A DNA stretch of 64,000 bases from Sphingobium sp. AS12. Lineage in GTDB: Bacteria > Pseudomonadota > Alphaproteobacteria > Sphingomonadales > Sphingomonadaceae. The position numbers and the translations under genes are program-made. The notes below the pieces were generated by a model. That model searched no databases, was not told the DNA's origin, and saw only the letters and a list, made by a program, of their open reading frames with translations. The stretch covers positions 62,001 through 126,000 of the forward strand of contig NZ_JAHRGM010000046.1 of NCBI RefSeq assembly GCF_019097845.1, given 5' to 3'. Positions 34,045 through 41,646 of the stretch are shown here, in pieces; positions within the stretch are counted from its first letter, which is position 1; each line of letters begins with the position of its first letter.

Positions 34045-34479
34045 ATGCTGGTTACCAACCTGCTGCCGCTGCTTGCGCGCTATTCGCTAGGCTTCGATCT
34101 CGTCGCCGGCCCCGACGACACCGTCACCTTGACCATCCTTCCCCGCAAGGCCGAAGGCGCGATCAGCAATCTCGAAGCCGGTGAGACCCGACCGATCTCG
34201 ATCACGGCGAGCGCCGCGGAAATCGACGCCGAACTCGACAAAGGCGGGGAGGGTGCTCTCGGCCACCTTATCGCCGCACGCAGGACGCTCGCCGACCAGA
34301 TCGCCGAACAGCAGGCAGCAGCCGAAGCCGCCCGGACGGCTGCCGCGGAGGCCGCGAAGGCCAAAGCTGCCGCGGCCGCGCCCAAGAAGACCGCGCCTGC
34401 TGCTCCTGCGAAAGCTGCGGCACCGACTAGTCCCCCCGCCAGCGCCACGCCGGAGGAGCCCGCCAGCCTCTGGGACTGA
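34045..34479 (+). CDS. PRTRC system protein E
   Basis: A 144-residue protein. The start VTNLLPLLARYSLGFDLVAGPDDTVTLTILPR and GHLIAARRTLADQIAEQ are the conserved part; a low-complexity Ala/Lys/Pro tail (after residue 90) ends PASLWD. It is the second gene of the cassette. Its biochemical role is unknown; the long helix suggests an adaptor. Confidence 0.85.
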   Translation: MLVTNLLPLLARYSLGFDLVAGPDDTVTLTILPRKAEGAISNLEAGETRPISITASAAEIDAELDKGGEGALGHLIAARRTLADQIAEQQAAAEAARTAAAEAAKAKAAAAAPKKTAPAAPAKAAAPTSPPASATPEEPASLWD

Positions 34480-34523
34480 CTTCGCTCCAATCTCTCCACG
34501 ATCAGATGCCCAGGAGGCACCCC

Positions 34524-34730
34524 ATGCAAATCACTCAACTCGCCCGCACGTACCGCTATGACGGCATCGACCTGCCCGTGCCGCCTCATCTCGCGGACGA
34601 TCGCCAAGCGCTGCGCGCCTATCACGCGACGCTTTATCCGCCGATCAATAACGCCGAGATTGTTGATGCCGGCGTATCGGACGGTGCCCATCTCATCGAA
34701 TACCGGCGCACCGTCGGAACCAAGGGCTGA
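34524..34730 (+). CDS. PRTRC system protein C, ubiquitin-like
   Basis: A 68-residue protein from ATG 34524 (AGGAGG). It reads ITQLARTYRYDGIDLPVPP, LRAYHATLYPPINNAEI, then HLIEYRRTVGTKG. It fits the Prok_Ub beta-grasp family, which includes PRTRC protein C. The chain ends with Gly, as expected of a protein activated at its C-terminus by an E1 enzyme. It is the candidate modifier of this cassette. Conjugation has not been shown here. Confidence 0.88.
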   Translation: MQITQLARTYRYDGIDLPVPPHLADDRQALRAYHATLYPPINNAEIVDAGVSDGAHLIEYRRTVGTKG

Positions 34731-34732
34731 CG

Positions 34733-34957
34733 ATGGCGCGCGGCCCGACCGCGACCATTCCGGTCGCTCCCCGCAAGACACTCATGGAATGGATCGAGCT
34801 CGACGATGGCGACACGACCAGCTTCACCCCGCCTGCCTGCAGCCCTCAGGCCAAGGCTCTTCACGCCCGCATCACCTGCAACCCGGACGGCGGCAAAGGC
34901 GATGCCGCAGTTCGGCTCCCGCCGCCCGCAGGCCTCCGCCTCCCGCCGCTTGGCTGA
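34733..34957 (+). CDS. Small protein between PRTRC C and F
   Basis: A 74-residue frame from ATG 34733, 2 bp after protein C. It has RKTLMEWIELDDGDTTSFTPP and ends in a Pro/Gly-rich tail (LRLPPLG). The last 56 bp overlap protein F in another frame. Coupling to protein C suggests it is translated, but I know no standard PRTRC member of this kind, so it may be an overlooked part or a spurious frame. Confidence 0.45.
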   Translation: MARGPTATIPVAPRKTLMEWIELDDGDTTSFTPPACSPQAKALHARITCNPDGGKGDAAVRLPPPAGLRLPPLG

Positions 34958-35897
34958 CCTCGCCGGGCGATCGGTCGCGATCTCAGGCGATGTCCCCGCC
35001 ATCTTCGACGCGCCGCTCGCGGCCCATCACAAGCTGATCGGCCGCTGGGCGGCGAAGCGGGAGCAGGCGGGGCGGACCTACACCCGCGTGCAGGCCCGCC
35101 GGCATATCGAGCTGCTGTTCAATGCCGCTGTCCTCGAAATCCTCGATCCCATCGAACTGGCCGACTTTCGTGCGGCCGTCCTGCTCAGCGAGGAAAATGG
35201 GCCGCCGGCGATCGTCATTCTCTGCCAGAGCCTGGGACAGCTCGACCTCGGGTGGATCGAGACCAGCGAAGCTCCCATCCCTTGGCGCGCCGCCGCCTAT
35301 CAGACGCTCGAGAAGACCTTGCGGCTCACGCTTCCGGTCTTCGGCTATGACGATCTCTTCGACGAAATCTCGATATATTACTGGGACGGCGAGACCGAGG
35401 ACGAAGCGGCGCGCGAAGCCCTGATCCAATATCACGGCGCGGACGCCGAGGCTCTCGACGAACTCTCGATGCCATCGACGATGAACGCCAAGCGCCCGGA
35501 ATGGATGCTCGCCGACAACGCAGCCCCGGCAACCGAGCTTCCCGCTGGCCTGCGCAAGGCGCTGCACAATCTCTGCCATGCCCATGGCGCCCTCAGGACG
35601 CTCGAGCCGGAACAGAGCGCCTGGCATTTCGAGTGGGAGCAAATCCAGGAATATGTTCCCGAGATGGAGGAATGCTCCAGACTGCCGGCAATGACGCTCG
35701 TGCCCTTCGATCAGTTTGCGCGCGAGCTCGATGACGTCGGGCGGCACGGCATGGAAATGGGCTTCATGGACATCGCCGGCATCTGCCCGCTGCCCGATGC
35801 GAGCCGGATCGACCACTGGTTCGCATCCTTGCACCTCGGCGCGCAATTCCTTCTCGCCGCCCAGGCCCTGATCCAACTCGATCCCGCGAAGATGTGA
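34902..35897 (+). CDS. PRTRC system protein F
   Basis: This 331-residue protein probably starts at ATG 34902; the open frame reaches back to 34806. Landmarks are RTYTRVQARRHIELLFNAAVLEIL, FGYDDLFDEISIYYWDGETEDE and the C-terminal RIDHWFASLHLGAQFLLAAQALIQ. The order of genes ParB-E-C-F-B-A-ThiF is the usual cassette order. No catalytic motif recognised. Confidence 0.85.
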   Translation: MPQFGSRRPQASASRRLADLAGRSVAISGDVPAIFDAPLAAHHKLIGRWAAKREQAGRTYTRVQARRHIELLFNAAVLEILDPIELADFRAAVLLSEENGPPAIVILCQSLGQLDLGWIETSEAPIPWRAAAYQTLEKTLRLTLPVFGYDDLFDEISIYYWDGETEDEAAREALIQYHGADAEALDELSMPSTMNAKRPEWMLADNAAPATELPAGLRKALHNLCHAHGALRTLEPEQSAWHFEWEQIQEYVPEMEECSRLPAMTLVPFDQFARELDDVGRHGMEMGFMDIAGICPLPDASRIDHWFASLHLGAQFLLAAQALIQLDPAKM

Positions 35898-35904
35898 GGC
35901 CAAC

Positions 35905-36735
35905 ATGTCCGACCATACGACAGTCTTCGAAGACACCGGCGGGGGTTTGATACTCGCCGGTGCCATCCTGCTCTACCGGAACCAGGCTCCCCGCAGCCCC
36001 CGGCCCTATGGCACGCCGCGTGACGACGCGGCCGCCTTCGCGAGCATCCATGCGGTGGAGCATGACGAAGAGGGCAGGCCGACGATCGCTGCCGGCGCGC
36101 CGCTGACTCGCGCGCATCTGCGCCAGTGGAGCGAGGCGCTGGGGCGGACTGTCCGCCCGGAGATCCTGCCGGCCAACGTGCTGGTTGCGCATCCCGACCT
36201 CATCGCCTGGTGGGTTCCGGCGCAGGTGCGTCCCGCCCACTTCGCGCTCTCGTCACCGCCCGCCGGCCTCCAACGCCTGTCCGAACGAACGAGTGTGTCG
36301 GTTCCATACCCTGCGCACCTGTTCGTTGCGACCCGTTCCGGCCTTGGCGTCTATGCCCTGCCGGCAAGCCGGCGTCCCGACGCCGACACCCGGCTGCTCC
36401 ACTCGCCCATCCTCAACGTCTACGTGAACGGGACGCTCTGCTGGGGCAATATCGACAAGCCCAAGGCGCTCACCACCGCTTCAATCCCCGACTATGAGCG
36501 CGCGGTGTTCGATAGCTGGTCGACGCACCCCAACCCGGGGCAGGAGCTCACCGTCTCGGGCAAGGGCGGCCTCGTCAGGCTCTGGGACGATCTGGCCGCG
36601 AGCGGGGCGCGCCGCTTTCCGGTCGGCCGTCTCAAGCCCTTCCATCCCAGCGGTCGGCAACCGCGCCGAACATCGAGGACGGCCGTGGCCGCCGCGATAA
36701 CCGTCGGAAAACTCATTGCGGCAATCGCACGGTGA
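35905..36735 (+). CDS. PRTRC system protein B, E2-like (Prok-E2 family D)
   Basis: A 276-residue protein. The motif SPILNVYVNGTLCWGNIDKP places Cys179 in a position where Prok-E2_D proteins carry a candidate catalytic Cys, and VPYPAHLFVATRSGLGVYAL forms the strand before it. If the E2 analogy holds, it would accept the ubiquitin-like protein C from the ThiF protein. Its TGA overlaps the ATG of protein A (TGATG). Confidence 0.85.
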   Translation: MSDHTTVFEDTGGGLILAGAILLYRNQAPRSPRPYGTPRDDAAAFASIHAVEHDEEGRPTIAAGAPLTRAHLRQWSEALGRTVRPEILPANVLVAHPDLIAWWVPAQVRPAHFALSSPPAGLQRLSERTSVSVPYPAHLFVATRSGLGVYALPASRRPDADTRLLHSPILNVYVNGTLCWGNIDKPKALTTASIPDYERAVFDSWSTHPNPGQELTVSGKGGLVRLWDDLAASGARRFPVGRLKPFHPSGRQPRRTSRTAVAAAITVGKLIAAIAR

Positions 36736-37394
36736 TGGCCATGCTCACCGATAATCCGACAGCCGCCGCGCTGCTCGACGCCGTTCCCTGCTATCCGGTC
36801 CCGCTGCATGGGCGATCACCGGCGATCGACGCGCTTCGTGCCGCCCGCGGGGGCCATGGCCTCGCCATCGGGAAGGACGGGGTCATGCTCATCCTGCGCC
36901 GGCCATGGCTCGCGCTCGATGTTCCTCTCACACCGCGGATTGCCGCCCATCTACCCTATGGCAACGCCGGCGCACCCAAGGCCGACCTGCGCTGCGGGCT
37001 GATCCCGCGCGAACATCTCGATCAGATCCTCGATCATTTCCGCGCGGCTCTGCCCAATGAAGACGCCGCATTCATCCTCTGGAACGAAGTTACCTGCGAA
37101 TTTGCAGTGCATCTGCCCGTCATCGACGAGGCAAGCCCATCGCGCCTCGTCTACCGCGCCCCGGTCCTAGATCCAGACTGGCACCTCGTCTGCGACATCC
37201 ACAGTCATGGAGCCGGGCGCGCGTTTTTCAGCGCCACGGACGATGTCGATGACGCGCATACGACGAAGATCTCGCTCGTGTTCGGCAACCTCGACCGTCC
37301 TGAGGCTCCAACGACCGCTTCGCGCCTTTGCGCCGGCGGCATGTTTCTGCCGCTGCCGCGCAGCCCATTTTCCGGAGATGATCATGCAGCCTGA
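36735..37394 (+). CDS. PRTRC system protein A, JAMM-fold peptidase
   Basis: A 219-residue protein from ATG 36735. DIHSHGAGRAFFSATDDVDD gives an exact His156-x-His158-x7-Ser166-x2-Asp169 JAMM zinc-peptidase motif, with a Glu upstream in LWNEVTCEF. In eukaryotes JAMM enzymes cleave ubiquitin links. Here it could mature or remove protein C, although protein C already ends in Gly and needs no trimming. It overlaps the ThiF gene by 11 bp. Confidence 0.88.
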   Translation: MAMLTDNPTAAALLDAVPCYPVPLHGRSPAIDALRAARGGHGLAIGKDGVMLILRRPWLALDVPLTPRIAAHLPYGNAGAPKADLRCGLIPREHLDQILDHFRAALPNEDAAFILWNEVTCEFAVHLPVIDEASPSRLVYRAPVLDPDWHLVCDIHSHGAGRAFFSATDDVDDAHTTKISLVFGNLDRPEAPTTASRLCAGGMFLPLPRSPFSGDDHAA

Positions 37395-38142
37395 CACAAT
37401 GGAACGCCATTATCTGCCCGCCGGCTTCGACAACAGCACGATCAAAATCCTGCTTGTTGGGTGCGGCGGAAACGGTGCGCAGATGTTGATGGGCCTTGCC
37501 TCGCTCGACACCGCCTTGCGCGCGATCTCCTCGCGGTCGCTGCATGTCACCGTGGTCGACGACGACATCGTCACCGAAGCCAATCTCGGCCGCCAACCCT
37601 TCTATCGATGCGACCTCGGTGCTTCCAAAGCGCGCACGCTGACCGAACGCATCAACCTCGCGCACGGCCTTGCCTGGAAAGCGGTCCACGGTCGCGCGCC
37701 TCAAGCGGCCAGCGTCGAAGGCGCCGATATGCTCATCAGCTGCGTCGACACCGCGTCGGCCCGACGCGCGCTCGGCGCGGCGATGGGGGAGGGAAGGGGC
37801 ATACCTGTCTATTGGCTCGATCTCGGCAATGCCGCGCGCGACGGACAATATCTGATTGGCTGCCCGAGCCGCGCGGGCAGGGCGGATAACCGGCGCCTTC
37901 CGACCGTACTTGAGTATTTTCCAGAACTCGCCGACGACAGCGTGCCTGACGACGATGCCCCATCCTGCTCGGTCGCCGAGGCGCTTGAGCGCCAATCCCT
38001 CTTCGTCAATCGTGTCGTTGCGAGCCACGCCCTCGCGCTGCTGTTCGATCTTCTCGGGCGCGGCTCCATCGGCCACGCCGGCGCATTCATCAACCTTGTC
38101 AGTGGTCAGGCCGTTCCGATCCCGCTGCCGCGCGACGACTGA
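37384..38142 (+). CDS. PRTRC system ThiF-family protein, E1-like
   Basis: A 252-residue protein from ATG 37384 (GGAG). It has the nucleotide loop LLVGCGGNGAQM (GxGGxG, residues 26-31), VVDDDIVTEANLGRQPFY with the Asp, Asn and Arg of ThiF/MoeB/E1 adenylation sites, DLGASKA (Lys82), and a later Cys195 in APSCSVAEALERQSLFVN that could carry a thioester. It should adenylate the C-terminal Gly of protein C. It is the last gene of the operon. Confidence 0.9.
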   Translation: MQPDTMERHYLPAGFDNSTIKILLVGCGGNGAQMLMGLASLDTALRAISSRSLHVTVVDDDIVTEANLGRQPFYRCDLGASKARTLTERINLAHGLAWKAVHGRAPQAASVEGADMLISCVDTASARRALGAAMGEGRGIPVYWLDLGNAARDGQYLIGCPSRAGRADNRRLPTVLEYFPELADDSVPDDDAPSCSVAEALERQSLFVNRVVASHALALLFDLLGRGSIGHAGAFINLVSGQAVPIPLPRDD

Positions 38143-38290
38143 AACAGCGCCCAAGACCAACCGTATCGTGCCGGCTCACCGCCCCCTTGTCACAAAACGC
38201 TCGCGTGCATCCGCACCGACGAGCGCCCAGCCCGCCTGACATATTGCTCGCCAGCCACAGCCGAACTCGAGACGTTGAGGAGCTTCATCA

Positions 38291-38518
38291 ATGACCCATG
38301 TATCCGACAACCCCATCATTGCTGCCATCGATTGCTCCATTGTCGAGGAGCAACAAGATAGTTGCAGACTTAACTGGACTTTGGATGTCTACTTCACCAG
38401 CGGCGGCTGTGCGCGTCAGATCCGTTCGGATGCGCAGTACAACCTGTCTGACCGCAGCGGAATTCAACACTTCATAAATCCCAAATACGTCGAACGTGTC
38501 GAAGTTCAGTGGAACTGA
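38291..38518 (+). CDS. Small unknown protein
   Basis: A 75-residue protein with GAGGAG upstream of its ATG. It reads NPIIAAIDCSIVEEQQDSCRLNW, then TLDVYFTSGGCARQIRSDAQY and ends VERVEVQWN. It is beta-rich and base composition is a little less GC-rich than its neighbours. No family recognised. Confidence 0.55.
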   Translation: MTHVSDNPIIAAIDCSIVEEQQDSCRLNWTLDVYFTSGGCARQIRSDAQYNLSDRSGIQHFINPKYVERVEVQWN

Positions 38519-38551
38519 CCGACCAGTTCGTGACGGCAGGCGTTGGGCCAC

Positions 38552-38571
38552 AAAAAGGGGAGCGGGGTAGG
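38552..38571. repeat. Purine tract, copy 12 (isolated leader)
   Basis: AAAAAGGGGAGCGGGGTAGG followed by a perfect stem GGCGATC-N7-GATCGCC at 38576-38596. No rightward gene follows; a leftward gene ends at 38696. It looks like an orphan copy of the leader. Confidence 0.6.
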
Positions 38572-38695
38572 CGACGGCGATCCGGAGAAGATCGCCACGC
38601 TCATGGTCTGGATCAGCGCTGCTTGCGGTTGGTCGGAGCTACCGGCGTGACCGAGCAGTCCCCCGCTCGGGGAGCACAGCTGCCTGAACCGTCGG

Positions 38696-39169
38696 TCAGG
38701 ACAGCAAAGACCGCAGCTCAGCCCGGTCGATGGGTTCGCGCAGCCACGGATCATCAAGGCTGATGGGTGGGTTTTTCCCGTCCAGCGCAAGGAGTTTCCC
38801 GACATCGAAATCGAGCAACTCCATGTCGATCGATGGTCCGGTCTCCCCGATTTGGAAAACCCACGATAGGGAGCCGCCTGCGCACCATCTCCCGAGCCGC
38901 GCAGCCAGATCTTCCGAGCCCCGGCCGATCACGACGCGCAGCGCATCGAGGGAACGCTTCTCGGCCGGCAGGCGCATAACCTCTTCCAAGCTTTCATCGA
39001 CGACTCGTTCCACGGCTGCCGAATGAGATTGGCCCGGCACACTGACGAGCTCGAGGATCAACCGCCGGAGCTTCTCAATATGCGCGGGATCTGCGTCCGT
39101 TCGACGAAACAGCACAAACGGGCTCGCCTGCGCGCCACCGGCATGTTGCTCACTATCGTCGTCGGCCAT
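38696..39169 (-). CDS. Unknown protein, leftward
   Basis: A 157-residue protein from ATG 39169 behind GGAGGG. It has FVLFRRTDADPAHIEKLRRLILELV, a helix EEVMRLPAEKRSLDALRVVI, then SLSWVFQIGETGPSIDMELLDFD. It is acidic. No family recognised. It stands alone against the general rightward direction, between the PRTRC cassette and the Mom-like gene. Confidence 0.65.
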   Translation of the reverse strand: MADDDSEQHAGGAQASPFVLFRRTDADPAHIEKLRRLILELVSVPGQSHSAAVERVVDESLEEVMRLPAEKRSLDALRVVIGRGSEDLAARLGRWCAGGSLSWVFQIGETGPSIDMELLDFDVGKLLALDGKNPPISLDDPWLREPIDRAELRSLLS

Positions 39170-39418
39170 CACGCCCTCCAGGTTTCGCCGTCGAGCGCGC
39201 ACTGCGCCGATAGAGTGGCGCGCAGAGCCTGATCCCCGGCGCTCGGCTATGTCTATCATCATATTTGATCCTGCCGGCTACCCCCAAAACTCACATCCTT
39301 CGCGTCTCAGCGGCCGACACCGCCTCTCAATCGCCGGTCACCCTCACCGCGAGGGAGTCTTTGGCACCGCTCGACCCCCCTCCGCACCGGGACGATCAAC
39401 CGACGAGCGATGTTCCCC

Positions 39419-39453
39419 AGGCCCTTCGGGCCTCGAAAGGGAAGGGGGAGGGG
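39419..39453. repeat. Hairpin plus purine tract, copy 13
   Basis: AGGCCC-TTC-GGGCCT hairpin, CGAAAGGGAAGGGGGAGGGG, then a stem GGCGATC-N7-GATTGCC (39458-39478) whose loop holds TGGA, next to ATGCTCACC at 39482. Confidence 0.75.
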
Positions 39454-39481
39454 TGTCGGCGATCCAATGGAGATTGCCGTC

Positions 39482-40288
39482 ATGCTCACCACCCGCAGCC
39501 AGCGCTGGCGCGAACGACGCGCCCGTTTCGTCGATGACCTAACGGTCATCAATCCGCACGACTTCGCCGTCGACCAGCTCGATCCGTCGCCAGCGCGCCG
39601 CTTCGTTGCCGCGCACCATTATCTGCCGAACTATCCCGCCGCCCAGGTCGCGGTCGGTCTGTTCGGAAAGCAGGCCGCCCTGGTCGGCGTCGCGGTGTTC
39701 GCCATGCCGTCGACCGGCAGTGTCATCACACGGCATACCGGCTTCGCCAACCCGGCCCGGGGCACGACGCTCGCACGCTTTTTTCTGTTTCCGGAAATTC
39801 CTGGCAACGGCGAAACCTGGTTCCTCTCGCGAGCGCTCCGCGTGCTGCGGCGCGAGCGGCCCGGCATCGACGCCGTCGTCTCCTATTCGGACCCGCAGGC
39901 AGGCCATATCGGTCAATGCTATGCCGCGTTGAGCGGCGCCTATCGCGGCAGGACCAAGCCGCGCACCGCCTATCGCATCGATGGCGTGCCGGTCTCTGGG
40001 CGAAGCTTGTCCAAAATCCGCCTAGGCGAACGGGGCGCAGCCGGCGCGATCGACCAGCTCGTGCGCCTCGGCGCGCCAAGACCGGAAATTACCGAGGAAC
40101 CCGGCACCTGGCTCGCTCGGCTGCGGCGCGACCGCATCCTGGTCGCCGAACAAACACTCGGCCTATACGCCTATTGCTTCGAGCTTACCCCCGCGGCGCG
40201 GCGGCAGGGCCGAGCGCTCCCGCGCAAGCCCTATCCGAAGCAACTCCCGCCTGCGCATCCGGAATTTCCGTTCATGGATGCCGCCTGA
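39482..40288 (+). CDS. Mom-like DNA-modification acyltransferase
   Basis: A 268-residue protein from ATG 39482. Landmarks: RRFVAAHHYLPNYPAAQVAVGLF, GVAVFAMPSTGS, ARFFLFPEI, FLSRALRVLRRERPGIDAVVSYSDPQAGHIGQCYAALSG and GRSLSKIRLG. The SYSDPQAGHIGQCYAA box with a GNAT-like core resembles phage Mu Mom and relatives, which turn DNA adenine into a carbamoylmethyl form that blocks restriction. The first 15 codons lie in a repeat shared with the PRTRC leader. Family call is by motif recognition. Confidence 0.65.
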   Translation: MLTTRSQRWRERRARFVDDLTVINPHDFAVDQLDPSPARRFVAAHHYLPNYPAAQVAVGLFGKQAALVGVAVFAMPSTGSVITRHTGFANPARGTTLARFFLFPEIPGNGETWFLSRALRVLRRERPGIDAVVSYSDPQAGHIGQCYAALSGAYRGRTKPRTAYRIDGVPVSGRSLSKIRLGERGAAGAIDQLVRLGAPRPEITEEPGTWLARLRRDRILVAEQTLGLYAYCFELTPAARRQGRALPRKPYPKQLPPAHPEFPFMDAA

Positions 40289-40320
40289 CGCCACACGTGG
40301 TCGCGCAAGGGAACCTCGCC

Positions 40321-41559
40321 ATGACTGACAACTTCGATCCCGCGGATGCGGGATGTTGGATCGCGCGCGGCCGCCAGCCGCACCACGCCGCGGCTTTGGC
40401 CGAAGCGTGGAACTGCTTCCCCGATCTGCCGAACGATGCGCCTCTGGACGCGCGGATGACCCGCACCCGCGAGCGCGTGGCGATGTTGCGTCCGCTCCAT
40501 GACGCGATGACTCGTGAAACCGAGGCGGAACGTCAACGCACCAATTTCGCCTTCGCCGAGCGCCAGGTCGCCGACGGGACCGACGATGGGCGCTATGCCG
40601 TCATTCTGCGCGCCCGCGACGCCCATGGCTATGAATGGAACGCCGCCGTCACCTATGCCGAGGGCCATCATGCCGCTCGGGCCGGCTGGGATTCGCGGTT
40701 CAAAGGATCCGAGCGAGCCTCCGATATCGATCGACGTCGGCACGCCTATGACCACGGCTTCCGCGATGGCGGCGGCCAACCGGACGACATTTTCGACGCT
40801 GCACGGAGAGCCTTCGTGGCCACGTCGTCGAAGCCCGTGCACGCGGATAGCCCGCGAGCCGCACGACCGCTTCCGAGCCAATGGCCAATGCCGACCGACG
40901 TCCCGCCTCCCGCTTCATGGCACAGGCGCCTGATTCTGCTCGGCGCGTCCGAATGCGCGAGCGGCACGCTCGGTATCCTCTCCATGCTGCGCGAACGGCC
41001 CGGACACGATGCCGCGACGCTCTATGTGATCAGCGCCGCGAATGGCCTGCGATCGCTATCGACGCCGGCGCACGAAGCGCCTGACGATGGAGCTGATCTC
41101 CGTGAACGGCTGCACGCGGGGGACTACAGCGATATTCTGGTCGCTGCCGACGACGCGGAAATTGCGCGCATCGATGCCGATGCGGGTCTCCTGCCGCTGG
41201 TCCGAACGATGGAGCGGACACGCAATTCGGTGCTCCAGCAGCGCGCACAGTTCCGCCTCTGGCTTGCTCGCGGCCGCGCTCCAGGCGAGCAGTTCGCCGC
41301 CGGCCATATCCGCTGGAGCAAGATGGCCGCCGGGCTGTCGGGACGCCTCGGCGATTTCACCGCCCGCTACGCGGGTCCGGCAGGCTCCCGCGGTCACCGC
41401 ATTGTCGTCGATGATGCAAGCGGCGGGCCCGCGTTCGGTTACCGCACCGCGCTCGGCCAGCGGCTCCATCCCGAGATCGTCATCGGCAACAAGCGCCATG
41501 CTCGAACCGCGATGGCCGATTTGCTCCGCCAATACGCCGCCTCGCTTCGCCTGGGCTGA
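40321..41559 (+). CDS. Unknown 412-residue protein
   Basis: From ATG 40321, 32 bp after the Mom-like gene. The N-terminal half is helical (EAERQRTNFAFAERQVADGTDD) and the second half has LILLGASECASGTLGILSML, RTMERTRNSVLQQRAQFRLWLARGRAPGEQF and RTAMADLLRQYAAS. No family recognised. Position between the Mom-like and methylase-helicase genes suggests a part in the same DNA-protection set. Confidence 0.65.
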   Translation: MTDNFDPADAGCWIARGRQPHHAAALAEAWNCFPDLPNDAPLDARMTRTRERVAMLRPLHDAMTRETEAERQRTNFAFAERQVADGTDDGRYAVILRARDAHGYEWNAAVTYAEGHHAARAGWDSRFKGSERASDIDRRRHAYDHGFRDGGGQPDDIFDAARRAFVATSSKPVHADSPRAARPLPSQWPMPTDVPPPASWHRRLILLGASECASGTLGILSMLRERPGHDAATLYVISAANGLRSLSTPAHEAPDDGADLRERLHAGDYSDILVAADDAEIARIDADAGLLPLVRTMERTRNSVLQQRAQFRLWLARGRAPGEQFAAGHIRWSKMAAGLSGRLGDFTARYAGPAGSRGHRIVVDDASGGPAFGYRTALGQRLHPEIVIGNKRHARTAMADLLRQYAASLRLG

Positions 41560-41646
41560 GCGGATGCCCGGCGCCCGGTTCGCCCCCAGGACCTGAATCC
41601 CAGCGGGGCTGCCGCGCCCTCGCGCCCATCAAAAAGGAAGCATCCC

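Noticed and set aside
36979-38160. Long leftward frame opposite the PRTRC A and ThiF genes
   Set aside because: It mirrors the codon structure of the real genes and has no recognisable family.
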